This document shows, piece by piece, positions 15,697 through 27,159 of a stretch of DNA of 29,178 nt (positions are counted from its first letter, which is position 1; each line of letters starts with the position of its first letter). The stretch comes from Caldisphaera sp. (lineage in GTDB: Archaea > Thermoproteota > Thermoprotei_A > Sulfolobales > Acidilobaceae). The position numbers and the translations under genes are program-made. Below the pieces are notes generated by a model. That model was given only the letters and a program-made list of their open reading frames with translations, had not been told where the DNA came from and did not search any database. The stretch spans positions 1 through 29,178 of the forward strand of contig PNIA01000006.1 of the NCBI GenBank assembly GCA_002877855.1, read 5' to 3'.

Positions 15697-16497
15697 TTGG
15701 GAGACATAGTTGTGTTGCTAAAATCTGCGCTTAACCCAGAAATGATTAGATCTTTGCAAGATGGTAGCGTCGATTTTGATAATATACCATTAAAACTTTC
15801 TGATGTAGATAGAAATGCAATAGAAGAGTCCACTAGGTTAAAGGATATATTAAAAGGCAAGATTTATTCAGTTACTGTTTCTACATGGGGTCCAATAAGT
15901 AAAAGGGATAAAGATATTAAAATGGCAGTTCAAGAAGGCTTAGCTAAAGGTGTTGATGAAGCAATTATTTTAGAAGATGATAGTATTACCCCTGGAGATC
16001 AAATAACTACAGCTTCCGCTATAGTTTCAATAATTAATAAGTTTAATATAAAACCGGATTTAATTTTAGCAGGAGAAGCAACTGTTGATGGATTTTCCGG
16101 CCAAGTAGCAGGCCGTGTTGCCACGAAGATGAATTTACCATTTGTTAGCTTTGCAAGAAAAATAGATCTAAATGGTAATAAAGCTGTTGTTGAAAGAGAT
16201 TTAGAAGATTTTGTTGAAGTTGTTGAAACCCAATTGCCTGCTGTGATAAGTGTTACAAGAGAAATAAATTCTCCAAAGCCACCAACTTTAATCCAGATAA
16301 GGATGGCTTCTAAAAAGCCTCAGCACGTAGTAAAGGTTTCAGACCTAGTAGGAGTACAACGTCAAAAGAAGAAGTTGGTAGAAGCAAGGGTCTTAACAGT
16401 AAAGAGAAAGCAAACAATGATAGAAGGAAAATCTCTAGAAGAAACCGCAGATAAATTAATAGCAGCACTTGAGCAAGAAGGTGCTTTAAGGCATTAA
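15697..16497 (+). CDS. etfB: Electron transfer flavoprotein beta subunit
   Basis: A 266-residue ETF beta (FixA) subunit that forms a heterodimer with the next gene product and carries electrons between dehydrogenases and quinone or ferredoxin systems. Marks are the N-terminal strand DIVVLLKSALNPE, the WGPISKRDKDIKMAVQEGLAKGVDEAIIL core, and AGEATVDGFSGQVAGRVA at 126-142. The nucleotide-site sequence VDGFSGQV (130-137) does not look like the AMP-binding DD..NQT form of standard mitochondrial-type ETF. The start is TTG 15697 with GGTGA 6 nt upstream. A TATA-like ATATTATAA near 15628-15636 may give it a promoter of its own. Confidence 0.92.
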   Translation: MGDIVVLLKSALNPEMIRSLQDGSVDFDNIPLKLSDVDRNAIEESTRLKDILKGKIYSVTVSTWGPISKRDKDIKMAVQEGLAKGVDEAIILEDDSITPGDQITTASAIVSIINKFNIKPDLILAGEATVDGFSGQVAGRVATKMNLPFVSFARKIDLNGNKAVVERDLEDFVEVVETQLPAVISVTREINSPKPPTLIQIRMASKKPQHVVKVSDLVGVQRQKKKLVEARVLTVKRKQTMIEGKSLEETADKLIAALEQEGALRH

Positions 16498-16507
16498 GGT
16501 GATAAAT

Positions 16508-17413
16508 ATGGTAGATGCAATAGTTGTTGTTCAAAAGGAAAGCGATGCATCAGAATTGTTAACTATAGCAAATAAATTAGGAACTTCAGTCGGGTTTACA
16601 TATGGTAATAGTGAAAATGATAAATTGTTAAAATATTTTGATAAAGTATACAAATTAAAAGCTGATGATCCAGAAACGATATTTTATGGATTAAAATATC
16701 TATATGATAGTTTGAAGCCAAAATTAATATTAGGAATTACCAGTAAAAACTTAAAAGATGCATTTTCAAGGTTAGCGGGGCTATACGATTTACCCATGTC
16801 TACAGATGTTTATGATATAAACGTTTCAAATGGAAAAATATCATTCAAGAGGGGATTTTTAAGCGGAAGAGCAATTGAAACAGAAGAATCACAACTACCA
16901 TCAATCCTGCTTGTTGCAGCTAGAAAAACACCAAAAAGTGAAGGTAAATCAAATGGTAGTTTAGAAGAATTAAATATTAGTCAACAGAATAAAGTTGTGG
17001 TTAAAGAAAGAAAGGAAAAAGTAAAAGGCGGAGTTAATATAGAATCAGCCGAATTTATAGTAAGTGTTGGAAGAGGATTTAAGAATAAGGATGATCTAAA
17101 GATAGCATTTGATCTTGCGGATTTAATAGGTGCTCAAATAGGTTGTTCAAGGCCTGTAGCATCTGACTTGAAGTGGCTAACAGAAGATCATTGGGTAGGT
17201 CTTAGTGGGAAAAAAGTTGCGCCTAAATTGTATGTAGCTTTAGGCATTAGTGGCGCTCCGCAACATCTAGCAGGCATTACAGATGCAAAGCTTGTTGTTG
17301 CAGTAAATAACGATAAAACGGCTCCAATATTTAAGAATGCTGATTATGGAATAGTAGCAGACCTTTATCAGTTTGTTCCAATTTTGATTAAAAAACTTAA
17401 AGAAAAGCATTAA
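16508..17413 (+). CDS. etfA: Electron transfer flavoprotein alpha subunit
   Basis: A 301-residue ETF alpha (FixB) subunit. The N-terminal alpha/beta domain (1-140) is joined by a charged Lys/Ser/Glu linker (140-175) to the FAD-binding domain. FAD-site marks are VGRGFKNKDDL (187-197), R215 in CSRPVASD, GLSGKKVAP (231-239), GISGAPQH (247-254) and NNDKTAPIF (267-275). I chose ATG 16508 because GGTGATA is 4 nt upstream; the GTG at 16499 lies inside that site. It begins 10 bp after the etfB stop, so the two are co-transcribed. No FixC or FixX gene is in the window. Confidence 0.93.
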   Translation: MVDAIVVVQKESDASELLTIANKLGTSVGFTYGNSENDKLLKYFDKVYKLKADDPETIFYGLKYLYDSLKPKLILGITSKNLKDAFSRLAGLYDLPMSTDVYDINVSNGKISFKRGFLSGRAIETEESQLPSILLVAARKTPKSEGKSNGSLEELNISQQNKVVVKERKEKVKGGVNIESAEFIVSVGRGFKNKDDLKIAFDLADLIGAQIGCSRPVASDLKWLTEDHWVGLSGKKVAPKLYVALGISGAPQHLAGITDAKLVVAVNNDKTAPIFKNADYGIVADLYQFVPILIKKLKEKH

Positions 17414-17442
17414 TAAAATAAAAATTATTTATATTTGAAAGC

Positions 17443-17461
17443 TTTTTTATTTCTTTTTTTT
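17443..17461 (+). terminator. T-rich terminator after etfA
   Basis: Two T-tracts (17443-17448 and 17454-17461) begin 30 bp after the etfA stop and precede the next gene. Archaeal RNA polymerase ends transcripts at such U-stretches without needing a hairpin. This suggests that OFOR-2 is transcribed from its own promoter. Confidence 0.45.
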
Positions 17462-17527
17462 AAAATACATATTTACATTTAAGTATCTTCTATTTTGTAA
17501 AGAGTATGAGAATAAAAGGCGATAAAA

Positions 17528-20429
<2,902 letters not shown>

Positions 20430-20474
20430 TAAAATTTTTATTCTTTTTATATAATTATATTTTTGTGATGAAAA

Positions 20475-21224
20475 ATGGGCAATTTAATAGAGATCTATAT
20501 TCATCCAACTTGTGCAACAAGCTATGAAGTTATTACAGGTTTATATAATAAAGGATATTTGGATAAAGTTAAAATTAAAAATACTGAAAAAATTATTGGA
20601 AATAAGTTTGTATTAAGTGTGCCTTGGATAGAATTTAATGGAGTTCCGATTGCAACAGATCCAGTAACTGTAGACGATGTTATAGAAATAATTGAAAATA
20701 ATAAAATTAATGTAGAAAATCCAACAGATTCTGTTATGATGTCAATAGTTCATAGCTCATTTTTATCTTCTATTGTTATGTTGCATAAAGATATAGAAGT
20801 TGCATTAAATGAGTTATTTTTAAATGCTGCATTAAGAGTTCCGTTATCTAAAATAAATGTAGAAGATGTTAAAAATGAAATGGTAAAGTGGAAAAATAAA
20901 CTATTTGATGAATATAGAGATATGATTAGAAGGGCTCTATCAGTAAGCTATGTTAGGGAACTTTATTGGACTTATAGCCAAATTAAGCCTGAAGAGATAA
21001 GCAGTATTACAAATAAAAATATTGTAGGGCTATGGATCATAGCAAAAGGTAGTATTGGTAGAGTTGCATTACCAGCTAGACCATATTTGGATAATGACAA
21101 AGATATAGAATTAATTTCAGAATTTGTTAAAAAAAGAAGCAAAGGTTTGCTGGAAAAGGTTAAAGAAGAACAAGAGAAAATTCGTAGTAATGAATTATAT
21201 TGGAAAATAATTGAAAAAATATAA
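20475..21224 (+). CDS. Thioredoxin-fold protein with CxxS site and helical C-terminal domain
   Basis: A 249-residue protein. Residues 1-80 look like a small thioredoxin/glutaredoxin fold: IEIYIHPTCATSYEV, with C13 and S16 in place of a CxxC pair, a SVPWIEFNGVPI strand with the usual cis-Pro position, and a terminal helix. Residues about 90-249 form an all-helical domain that I do not recognise (KWKNKLFDEYRDMIRRAL, then RVALPARPYLDNDKDIEL). It starts 45 bp after OFOR-2 beta, with a TATA-like TTTTTATATAA at 20445-20455, and so may be partly autonomous. Its place suggests a job tied to OFOR maturation or redox state, which is inference. Confidence 0.7.
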   Translation: MGNLIEIYIHPTCATSYEVITGLYNKGYLDKVKIKNTEKIIGNKFVLSVPWIEFNGVPIATDPVTVDDVIEIIENNKINVENPTDSVMMSIVHSSFLSSIVMLHKDIEVALNELFLNAALRVPLSKINVEDVKNEMVKWKNKLFDEYRDMIRRALSVSYVRELYWTYSQIKPEEISSITNKNIVGLWIIAKGSIGRVALPARPYLDNDKDIELISEFVKKRSKGLLEKVKEEQEKIRSNELYWKIIEKI

Positions 21225-21257
21225 AAATAATACCTATTAATTTTATTTTCCTTAATT

Positions 21258-22487
21258 TTAAGGCATAGCCTTTGCAAATTTAAGCCCGCTATTGTTTAGT
21301 TCATTTATTACTTCATCAATTGCTGATGGATCAGGTGATTCAACTAACACTTCTACTAATGCTGTACCTGGATCAATCAATGGAGTTATTCTATCATGTC
21401 TTATATCTATAACATTAAGTTTAGCTTCTGCGAGCTTGCCTAATACTTTATCTAGCCAGCCAGGCATATCAGGAATTATTCCACTTAACTTCACAATTCT
21501 TCCGCTCTTTGCTAGCTCATAGTTTAATATGTTAGAAATTCTTGTCATGTCTACATTTCCACCGCTTATTAAAACAACTACATTTTTACCTTCCACATTT
21601 ATTTTATGTTCTATCAGCGCAGCTATAGATGCTGCTCCAGCACCTTCAGCTAATATTTTACCTCTTTCTAATAATAAAAACATGGCCCTTGCAACTTCAG
21701 AGTCATTTACTTTAATTATATCATCAACAAATTCTTTTATAAATTCAAATGTATATTTACCTGATCCCTTAACTATTAGTCCATCCATTAATCCTGGAGG
21801 TGCGTTTTTTACATCTATTGGTTTCCCTTCTTTTAATCCTAGAGAATATTTAGCAACATAGCTCGGTTCTACTCCAATAACTTTTATCTTGTTTCCTAAT
21901 TTTTTCTTTAACACGATAGCATTTCCCGATATTAATCCCCCACCACCAATTGGTATAACTACAATATCTGGTTTTGTAGGCATTTGTTGCAATATTTCAT
22001 GAGCAATTGTACCTTGTCCAGCAATAATTTCTGGGTCATCATATGCATGTATTAATGTATATCCTCTTTCTTTACTTAATTCTATTGCTTTACTCATAGC
22101 CTCATCAAAACTTTTACCATAAAGTATTACATCTGCGCCATAGCCTTTAGTAGCATTTATTTTTGCAACCGAAGCTATTTCTGGCATAACAATAATAGAC
22201 TTTGTGTTTAGCAAAGTTGCAGCTAAGGCGACTCCTTGTGCATGATTTCCTGCGCTCGCAGCTATCACTCCTTTACTTTTTTCATTACCTAACGACCATA
22301 TTTTAAAATAAGCCCCCCTTATTTTAAAAGAACCTGTTTTTTGTAGGTTCTCGAGCTTCAAGTATATATTTCCTTTTGTTATTTCTGAAAAAGTTCTACT
22401 ATAATCAAGAGGTGTTACATGTATTACATTTTTTAAAATATCTAAGGCTTTTATTGAGTTTTCATATATCTGATCTGAAATATTCAT
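21258..22487 (-). CDS. ilvA: Threonine dehydratase
   Basis: A 409-residue PLP-dependent threonine ammonia-lyase making 2-oxobutyrate, the first step toward isoleucine or a catabolic route whose 2-oxoacid product an OFOR could oxidise. The PLP lysine is K55 in TGSFKIRGA. SAGNHAQG, the phosphate-binding GGGGL and the SGGN near the domain end are all visible. A C-terminal ACT-like regulatory domain (about 330-409) is present, as in allosteric or short-ACT archaeal forms. ATG 22487 has GGTGA 6 nt upstream. It is convergent with the thioredoxin-like gene, with 33 bp between stops. Confidence 0.94.
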   Translation of the reverse strand: MNISDQIYENSIKALDILKNVIHVTPLDYSRTFSEITKGNIYLKLENLQKTGSFKIRGAYFKIWSLGNEKSKGVIAASAGNHAQGVALAATLLNTKSIIVMPEIASVAKINATKGYGADVILYGKSFDEAMSKAIELSKERGYTLIHAYDDPEIIAGQGTIAHEILQQMPTKPDIVVIPIGGGGLISGNAIVLKKKLGNKIKVIGVEPSYVAKYSLGLKEGKPIDVKNAPPGLMDGLIVKGSGKYTFEFIKEFVDDIIKVNDSEVARAMFLLLERGKILAEGAGAASIAALIEHKINVEGKNVVVLISGGNVDMTRISNILNYELAKSGRIVKLSGIIPDMPGWLDKVLGKLAEAKLNVIDIRHDRITPLIDPGTALVEVLVESPDPSAIDEVINELNNSGLKFAKAMP

Positions 22488-22588
22488 GTTGTGTCACCAT
22501 TAGTAATTATATCCTAATTAGAAATATTTAAACTTATTTGTTTCATTATTTTATAGTTTTGTTTTCAATAAAAATGAAGGCATAATCT

Positions 22589-23014
22589 CTAAGCATTTAT
22601 AGATACAAATATTAAACTTTTATATTTTTTGATTAATTTTATAAATTCTTCAGGATTAATCTCTTCAATTCCGTATATCGTATAATTCCCCCTTAACAAT
22701 ATTTCAACAAATCTTTTCTGCCATGTATCGCCCATAACATTATACCATGATCTACCCTCGTCGTCTCTATTGTATTTTAATAGTATAGGAACTTTCATAA
22801 ATTTCCAGAAATATGGAGGTATAAGCTGTATGATATTATTTGTTTCATTTTCATCAAATATATGATAATCATCACTAAACAATAAAATAGATTTTTTACC
22901 TTTGTTCAGTTCTTCTAGACTTATTTGTTCTTTAGGCCATAGAGATCTTAGATTCTTGATTTCATCTAAAAACTTTTTTTCAATAGTTTTTACTTGCTTG
23001 CTATCTATTGACAA
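22589..23014 (-). CDS. DUF61 (UPF0216) family protein
   Basis: A 141-residue protein that fits the archaeal DUF61/UPF0216 family by pattern: QISLEELNKGKKSILL, a polar strand with DDYHIFDENE, then LIPPYFWKFMKVPILLKY, and WYNVMGDTWQKRFVEILLRG. The function is unknown. The start is TTG 23014, which lies 2 bp after the fibrillarin stop and uses the AGGGGT at the end of that gene as ribosome site, so it is coupled to NOP5-fibrillarin. The link suggests a role in rRNA or tRNA processing, though this is guilt by association only. Confidence 0.68.
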   Translation of the reverse strand: MSIDSKQVKTIEKKFLDEIKNLRSLWPKEQISLEELNKGKKSILLFSDDYHIFDENETNNIIQLIPPYFWKFMKVPILLKYNRDDEGRSWYNVMGDTWQKRFVEILLRGNYTIYGIEEINPEEFIKLIKKYKSLIFVSINA

Positions 23015-23016
23015 AA

Positions 23017-23709
23017 TTAACCCCTATGATATATAGCATGTATCATAGCATGATCTTTGTCGAACGGGTCTAAATGTATTGTATCCTTTATTTCAAAGCC
23101 TCCATTTATTAGCTCATCATTTTCTTTCTTATATATCTCGCTTGGTTCCTTTGTAACATCAATACTTCTTGCCTTTATAGCTAATAATAGATAGCCATTA
23201 TCTTTCAAAAAGAATTTAGCATTTCTAACCACTATGGCTGCTTGCTCTGGTTGAGCCACATCTGCATATAAGCCATCTACAGTCTCTACCATATGGCGAT
23301 ATCTTTCTGGGAATCTTGCATCAACTAGCATAGGATATATGTTTTTTCTATCTGTTACTATTAATAATAGGTCCCTGATAACTCTTGGAGAAAACTCTAC
23401 TCCAAATATTTTTCCATTAAAGCCTAATATATCGCTTATATGGCTTGCTGTTGTACCACTTGCTATACCAAGATATAGTAATTTGTTTCCCTCTTTAACA
23501 GGAAGTTCTTCCATACCTTTTAATAGTGCTGCTGCAAGCTTACTTCTATAGGCATTCCATTCCCTATATTCAACACCATTATATTGATACAGTCTCTCTC
23601 CATAAACTCTTTGACCTGGGACTAAGTTTTTAGTTGCTAACTTAAATGTTCCATCTTCTTGCTCTATTATATATACGTTTTTCCATTTCTCATGCTCCTT
23701 TATATCCAT
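23017..23709 (-). CDS. flpA: Fibrillarin, rRNA/tRNA 2'-O-methyltransferase
   Basis: A 230-residue SAM-dependent methyltransferase, the catalytic subunit of archaeal C/D-box RNPs. SAM-site marks are [16 protein letters not shown] (about 79-94), FGVEFSPRV and the [12 protein letters not shown] strand. The C-terminal [13 protein letters not shown] is typical. The start ATG is preceded by the best Shine-Dalgarno in the window, GGAGGTGA, formed by the last codons and stop of NOP5. Only 5 bp separate the two genes, so stoichiometric expression of the complex is likely. Confidence 0.96.
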   Translation of the reverse strand: MDIKEHEKWKNVYIIEQEDGTFKLATKNLVPGQRVYGERLYQYNGVEYREWNAYRSKLAAALLKGMEELPVKEGNKLLYLGIASGTTASHISDILGFNGKIFGVEFSPRVIRDLLLIVTDRKNIYPMLVDARFPERYRHMVETVDGLYADVAQPEQAAIVVRNAKFFLKDNGYLLLAIKARSIDVTKEPSEIYKKENDELINGGFEIKDTIHLDPFDKDHAMIHAIYHRG

Positions 23710-23714
23710 TCAAC

Positions 23715-24953
23715 TCACCTCCAATTTCTTCTATGCTTGTGCTTATTTTTACTTTGGACCTTTGGTTTTTGAAAACTTTGCTTTGCAGTTTCTTTTTTCT
23801 TTGGTGGGCTTGCATATAGCTTCTTTATCTCTTCTGTTCTTTTATTTAGATCTTCTTTAAGTTTATTACCTATAAATCTACCACTATAAGCATCTACTTT
23901 TGCTGCTATGGCCAATTTAGCAGCTAAGGCTCTTGCAATTTTTCCTCTCTGCCATTTAGGGCTCTTGTATATTTCTGGATATTGAAATATAATTCCATGT
24001 TTTGGTGGTCTCCCACCAGTTTTTAATGCTCTAAATAAGGCCTTTTCAGCTCCCAAAACTTGTATTGTGCTTGCAGGCATGGTTGCTAATCTTTCTAGCC
24101 CACCTGCTAGGCTTATTAACCTTGCTCCTAAAAGTGGTCCAACAAGTTCTGTTATATTGGGTGCAACTTCTTTCATGGCACTAGTTGCATATTGATCTAG
24201 ATCTTTTCTTAAATTATACATCTGGCTGGTAATCCTAGCAAGGGTTAGCATTGCTTCAAGGTCTTTATCTGATACATCAGCTCCTATACTTTTCTTTGCT
24301 GCTTCTTCGATTTTCTTGCTTTTATTCTCATTTACTCCTAACTCCATAAGTCTTTCCTTAGTAAAGTTATTCCTAGAGCCGAGCTCTGAAACTAGCATTG
24401 CATATAATTCATGATCTTCTACTAGATCGTTTAACTCGGGGAAGTGTACACTGTACCATTCTCTAAGCCTAGTTGCATAAAGGTTAACACTTTTATCTAA
24501 ATCATCTATTGCTCTAATAGCTTGAGCAACTAATAAATCACGCTTCTGAGCAGCACCTCTTAGCATTCTCCTTGTAAATTCATATACTATATTAAAATAC
24601 CAGTTGTAAAAATCTTCTTCATCTTTCGAAAATTCATAATTTATTGCCTTTTTTCCGACATCTTTTCTAAAATTAATTGTTATTGAGTTTGCAGGTTCGA
24701 CAATAGCCTTAAGACCCCTTTGATTAATTATTTTCGCCTCAGCCTCAGACTCTACAATCATTTCCTCTGGATTTTCTTTCACTAATTTATCCAATAGCTT
24801 TAAAAAAGTTTGAGAAATGTCTCCCTTAAATATCTTTATTATTTGGTCTATCGCCTCATCATAGTTCTTTGGTAATAGCTCATATGAAATAACATTCCCT
24901 TTTTCATCTAATCCATAGCTACCATTAATTGTATCAACGACGTAGATTCTCAA
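23715..24953 (-). CDS. NOP5/NOP56-like C/D RNP core protein
   Basis: A 412-residue scaffold of the C/D-box RNP that joins fibrillarin to L7Ae-bound guide RNA. The order is an N-terminal fibrillarin-binding domain (about 1-120), a coiled coil (about 130-240, rich in E/K/L) and a C-terminal Nop domain with GPLLGARLISLAGGLERLA, ATMPASTIQVLGAEKALFRA, then HGIIFQYP. A basic tail ends RRNWR. I prefer TTG 24953, which gives MRIYVVDTING like relatives and has GGGGT 8 nt upstream; TTG 24968 would add five residues. It is the first gene of the NOP5-fibrillarin-DUF61 operon. Confidence 0.93.
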   Translation of the reverse strand: MRIYVVDTINGSYGLDEKGNVISYELLPKNYDEAIDQIIKIFKGDISQTFLKLLDKLVKENPEEMIVESEAEAKIINQRGLKAIVEPANSITINFRKDVGKKAINYEFSKDEEDFYNWYFNIVYEFTRRMLRGAAQKRDLLVAQAIRAIDDLDKSVNLYATRLREWYSVHFPELNDLVEDHELYAMLVSELGSRNNFTKERLMELGVNENKSKKIEEAAKKSIGADVSDKDLEAMLTLARITSQMYNLRKDLDQYATSAMKEVAPNITELVGPLLGARLISLAGGLERLATMPASTIQVLGAEKALFRALKTGGRPPKHGIIFQYPEIYKSPKWQRGKIARALAAKLAIAAKVDAYSGRFIGNKLKEDLNKRTEEIKKLYASPPKKKETAKQSFQKPKVQSKNKHKHRRNWR

Positions 24954-25235
24954 CCTTTCATACCCCAACTTACTTCACTATTATGTTTATTTATTCATCC
25001 TAATAAATTCATAACTAACATTTTTCAATATAATTAAAGTCTCCCTTAGAGAAAGAGGTAAAGATATTATCAAAATAAAAATAGTAAGCGAATATGCCAT
25101 TTATGATGATAAAGAAAAAGATTTAAATATTGCTTAAGAAAAACTCAAATACATTTATAAAATAAGCATGCAATAAATGGTCATGAGTCATGTGTTATAT
25201 TATTGATATTAGTGCGAAATGATATTAAGTATTTC

Positions 25236-25262
25236 TTATTTAAATTATTTAAATTATTTAAG
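25236..25262. repeat. 9-bp tandem repeat, three copies
   Basis: TTATTTAAA is repeated three times in a row; the third copy ends in G instead of A. A short A+T-rich tandem repeat of this kind can arise by replication slippage. Confidence 0.75.
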
Positions 25263-25423
25263 ATAAATATTGTGAGAAGTTTCTCTCTTTCTATAGAGAA
25301 ATTAATGACAAAATAAATGACAAGCCTCAACTCTTCTAGGGGTGGATAATGCTTTTAAGGTTTGTTTTTTAAATAATTAGATAAGCAATGGCCATCCAAT
25401 GGGGGTATGCTTCAGAGAGAAGC

Positions 25424-25432
25424 TTTATATAA
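25424..25432 (+). promoter_or_regulatory. Orphan TATA box preceded by a small hairpin
   Basis: TTTATATAA follows a perfect 5-bp stem-loop (25409-25423). Transcription should begin near 25453-25456, but no ORF longer than a few codons lies within 100 bp. The element could drive a small RNA, or S30e with a leader of about 130 nt. The S30e gene has a closer, weaker candidate at 25546-25556. Confidence 0.4.
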
Positions 25433-25586
25433 GAGAGGGTCAGTTTGGGAAATAAAGTGTATGTATACCTTGGTATAGAAAATCAGCAAAAATCTTCATA
25501 GGCAATATTTTCTATTTTAATTCTTAAAAATTGGACAAACCTAAAGCTTTTAAATTTTTTAACAAATATTAAACAGGGTGAAAAGA

Positions 25587-25745
25587 ATGCCTACGCATGG
25601 ATCTATGACTAAAGCTGGTAAGGTAAGAAAATCTACACCTAAAATAGAACCAAAGGGTAAGAAAAATTTAGCGCCTAGAATTAAGAATAAAAAGGAATTT
25701 ATAAAAAGAGTTCAAAAAACAGAAAAACCAACTTCTAAAGAATAA
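25587..25745 (+). CDS. rps30e: 30S ribosomal protein S30e
   Basis: A 52-residue basic protein of the small ribosomal subunit. It begins [20 protein letters not shown] and continues with [18 protein letters not shown], which match the conserved archaeal S30e core (THGSLTKAGKVR, then PR.RNR..Y..R). Nearly a third of the residues are Lys or Arg. The ATG has GGGTGA 5 nt upstream. A TATA-like CTTTTAAAT at 25547-25555 predicts a leader of about 10 nt. gatD starts 49 bp after its stop. Confidence 0.95.
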   Translation: MPTHGSMTKAGKVRKSTPKIEPKGKKNLAPRIKNKKEFIKRVQKTEKPTSKE

Positions 25746-25794
25746 ATATTTTAGGTTTTTAAAATTAATAACAATATGCTTGTGGTGTTAAAAT

Positions 25795-27159
25795 TTGATA
25801 GAAAATAAATCGTATTATGGATATCAAGATATTGTAGCCGACAAATTAAAAAATATTAATGCAGTTCCTGGAGATAAAATATTAATAAAAAACAAAAATG
25901 GAGAATATTCTGGAATGCTTTTGCCGAAAAACGAATTTTCTAATACAGACATAGTTGTTATAAAACTAGAAAATGGATATAATATAGGTATAAGAATTTT
26001 TGATGATAGCATAATAGATCTTATAGAAAAAGGTCGTTTGACTACACACCCAGGTGAGCCTGTTAAGTTAGTGGAGGAAGAAATTGCTCCACCTCAAGGC
26101 AAAAAAGTTTTAATACTTGGTACAGGGGGTACGATAGCAAGCAGGGTTGATTATGAAACTGGGGCAGTTAAACCATATTTAGATCCTCAAGAACTTGTAT
26201 CAGCCATACCAGAGGTATTAAATTATGCTAAAATAGATGCTGAAGAGATATTATCCATATTTAGTGAAGATATGAAACCCAAATATTGGGAACTGATTTC
26301 CAATAATATTCTGAAAAAATTTGATGATTATGATGGTATAATTATAGCTCATGGCACAGATACTATGGTCTATACAGCATCAGCTATTGCCTTTGCATTT
26401 AATAAGGGTCTTAAAGGACCAGTAGTATTTACTGGATCTCAAAGAAGTAGCGATAGACCCAGTAGTGATTCTGCTTTTAATTTAATTTCATCTGTATTGG
26501 TTGCATCTAAAGCACCTTTTGGTGAAGTTGTTTTAGTGATGCATGGAGAATCTGGTGATACATATTCTTTGGCTCATAGAGCTACTAAAGTTAGAAAAAT
26601 GCATACTAGCAGAAGAGACGCATTTCAATCAATTAATGATGTTCCTCTGGCCAAGATCTATCCATTTGATGGAAAATTGGAGATTTTAAATAGAAATTAT
26701 AAAGAAAAGGCAAGTAATAATATACCAGAAATAGGCTTTGATGATAAGGTAGCGTTAGTAAAGTATTATCCTGGAATGAATAATGATATAGTAGATTTCT
26801 TGATAGATAAGAACTATCATGGATTAGTAATTGAAGGAACAGGTTTTGGCCATATAGCAAATTCTATGATAAGTTCATTAGAAAGAGCTTATGAAAATGG
26901 TATACCTGTCGTTGTGGCAAGTCAGACGATTTTTGGAAGAGTAAATCTTAATGTCTATAGTACAGGAAGAAAGATGTTAAAAGCTGGTGTGATACCTGCT
27001 GAAGACATGCTTTCTGAGACTGCCTATGTAAAGCTATCATGGATTCTATCAAAAACAAGAGATTTGAAAGAAATAAGATCCTTAATGCTTACGAACTTTG
27101 TAGGAGAGATAAATTATAGGCATGAAATGTATCTCTATCCAAGGTGGTATCATGGATAA
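25795..27159 (+). CDS. gatD: Glutamyl-tRNA(Gln) amidotransferase subunit D
   Basis: A 454-residue archaeal GatD, the L-asparaginase-like subunit that releases ammonia from glutamine for conversion of Glu-tRNA(Gln) to Gln-tRNA(Gln). An N-terminal beta domain (1-95) precedes the asparaginase core. Catalytic residues are T113 in GGTIAS, T188 and D189 in HGTDT, and a lysine in ATKVRKMH (K265). The start is TTG 25795 with GGTG 7 nt upstream. It overlaps gatE by 8 bp and is therefore coupled to it. Confidence 0.96.
   Translation: MIENKSYYGYQDIVADKLKNINAVPGDKILIKNKNGEYSGMLLPKNEFSNTDIVVIKLENGYNIGIRIFDDSIIDLIEKGRLTTHPGEPVKLVEEEIAPPQGKKVLILGTGGTIASRVDYETGAVKPYLDPQELVSAIPEVLNYAKIDAEEILSIFSEDMKPKYWELISNNILKKFDDYDGIIIAHGTDTMVYTASAIAFAFNKGLKGPVVFTGSQRSSDRPSSDSAFNLISSVLVASKAPFGEVVLVMHGESGDTYSLAHRATKVRKMHTSRRDAFQSINDVPLAKIYPFDGKLEILNRNYKEKASNNIPEIGFDDKVALVKYYPGMNNDIVDFLIDKNYHGLVIEGTGFGHIANSMISSLERAYENGIPVVVASQTIFGRVNLNVYSTGRKMLKAGVIPAEDMLSETAYVKLSWILSKTRDLKEIRSLMLTNFVGEINYRHEMYLYPRWYHG

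Larger units (their letters stand above)
24954..25586. other. 633-bp gap with repeats, hairpins and an orphan promoter
   Basis: No intact gene is seen, but the DNA is not featureless. In order there are: a coding-like stretch ending at 25137; a 9-bp tandem repeat (25236-25262); a hairpin TTTCTCT (25280-25286) with AGAGAAA (25295-25301); a G+C-rich motif AGCCTCAACTCTTCTAGGGG (25323-25342); a perfect stem GCTTC (25409-25413) with GAAGC (25419-25423) directly followed by a strong TATA box; and a palindrome TATACC, TT, GGTATA about 25463-25476. The promoter of the S30e gene lies at the right end. Confidence 0.45.

Noticed and set aside
24954..25586. SRP RNA or RNase P RNA in the 633-bp gap
   Set aside because: Those RNAs would form a continuous G+C-rich block of some 300 bp in such a genome; only short separate islands are present.
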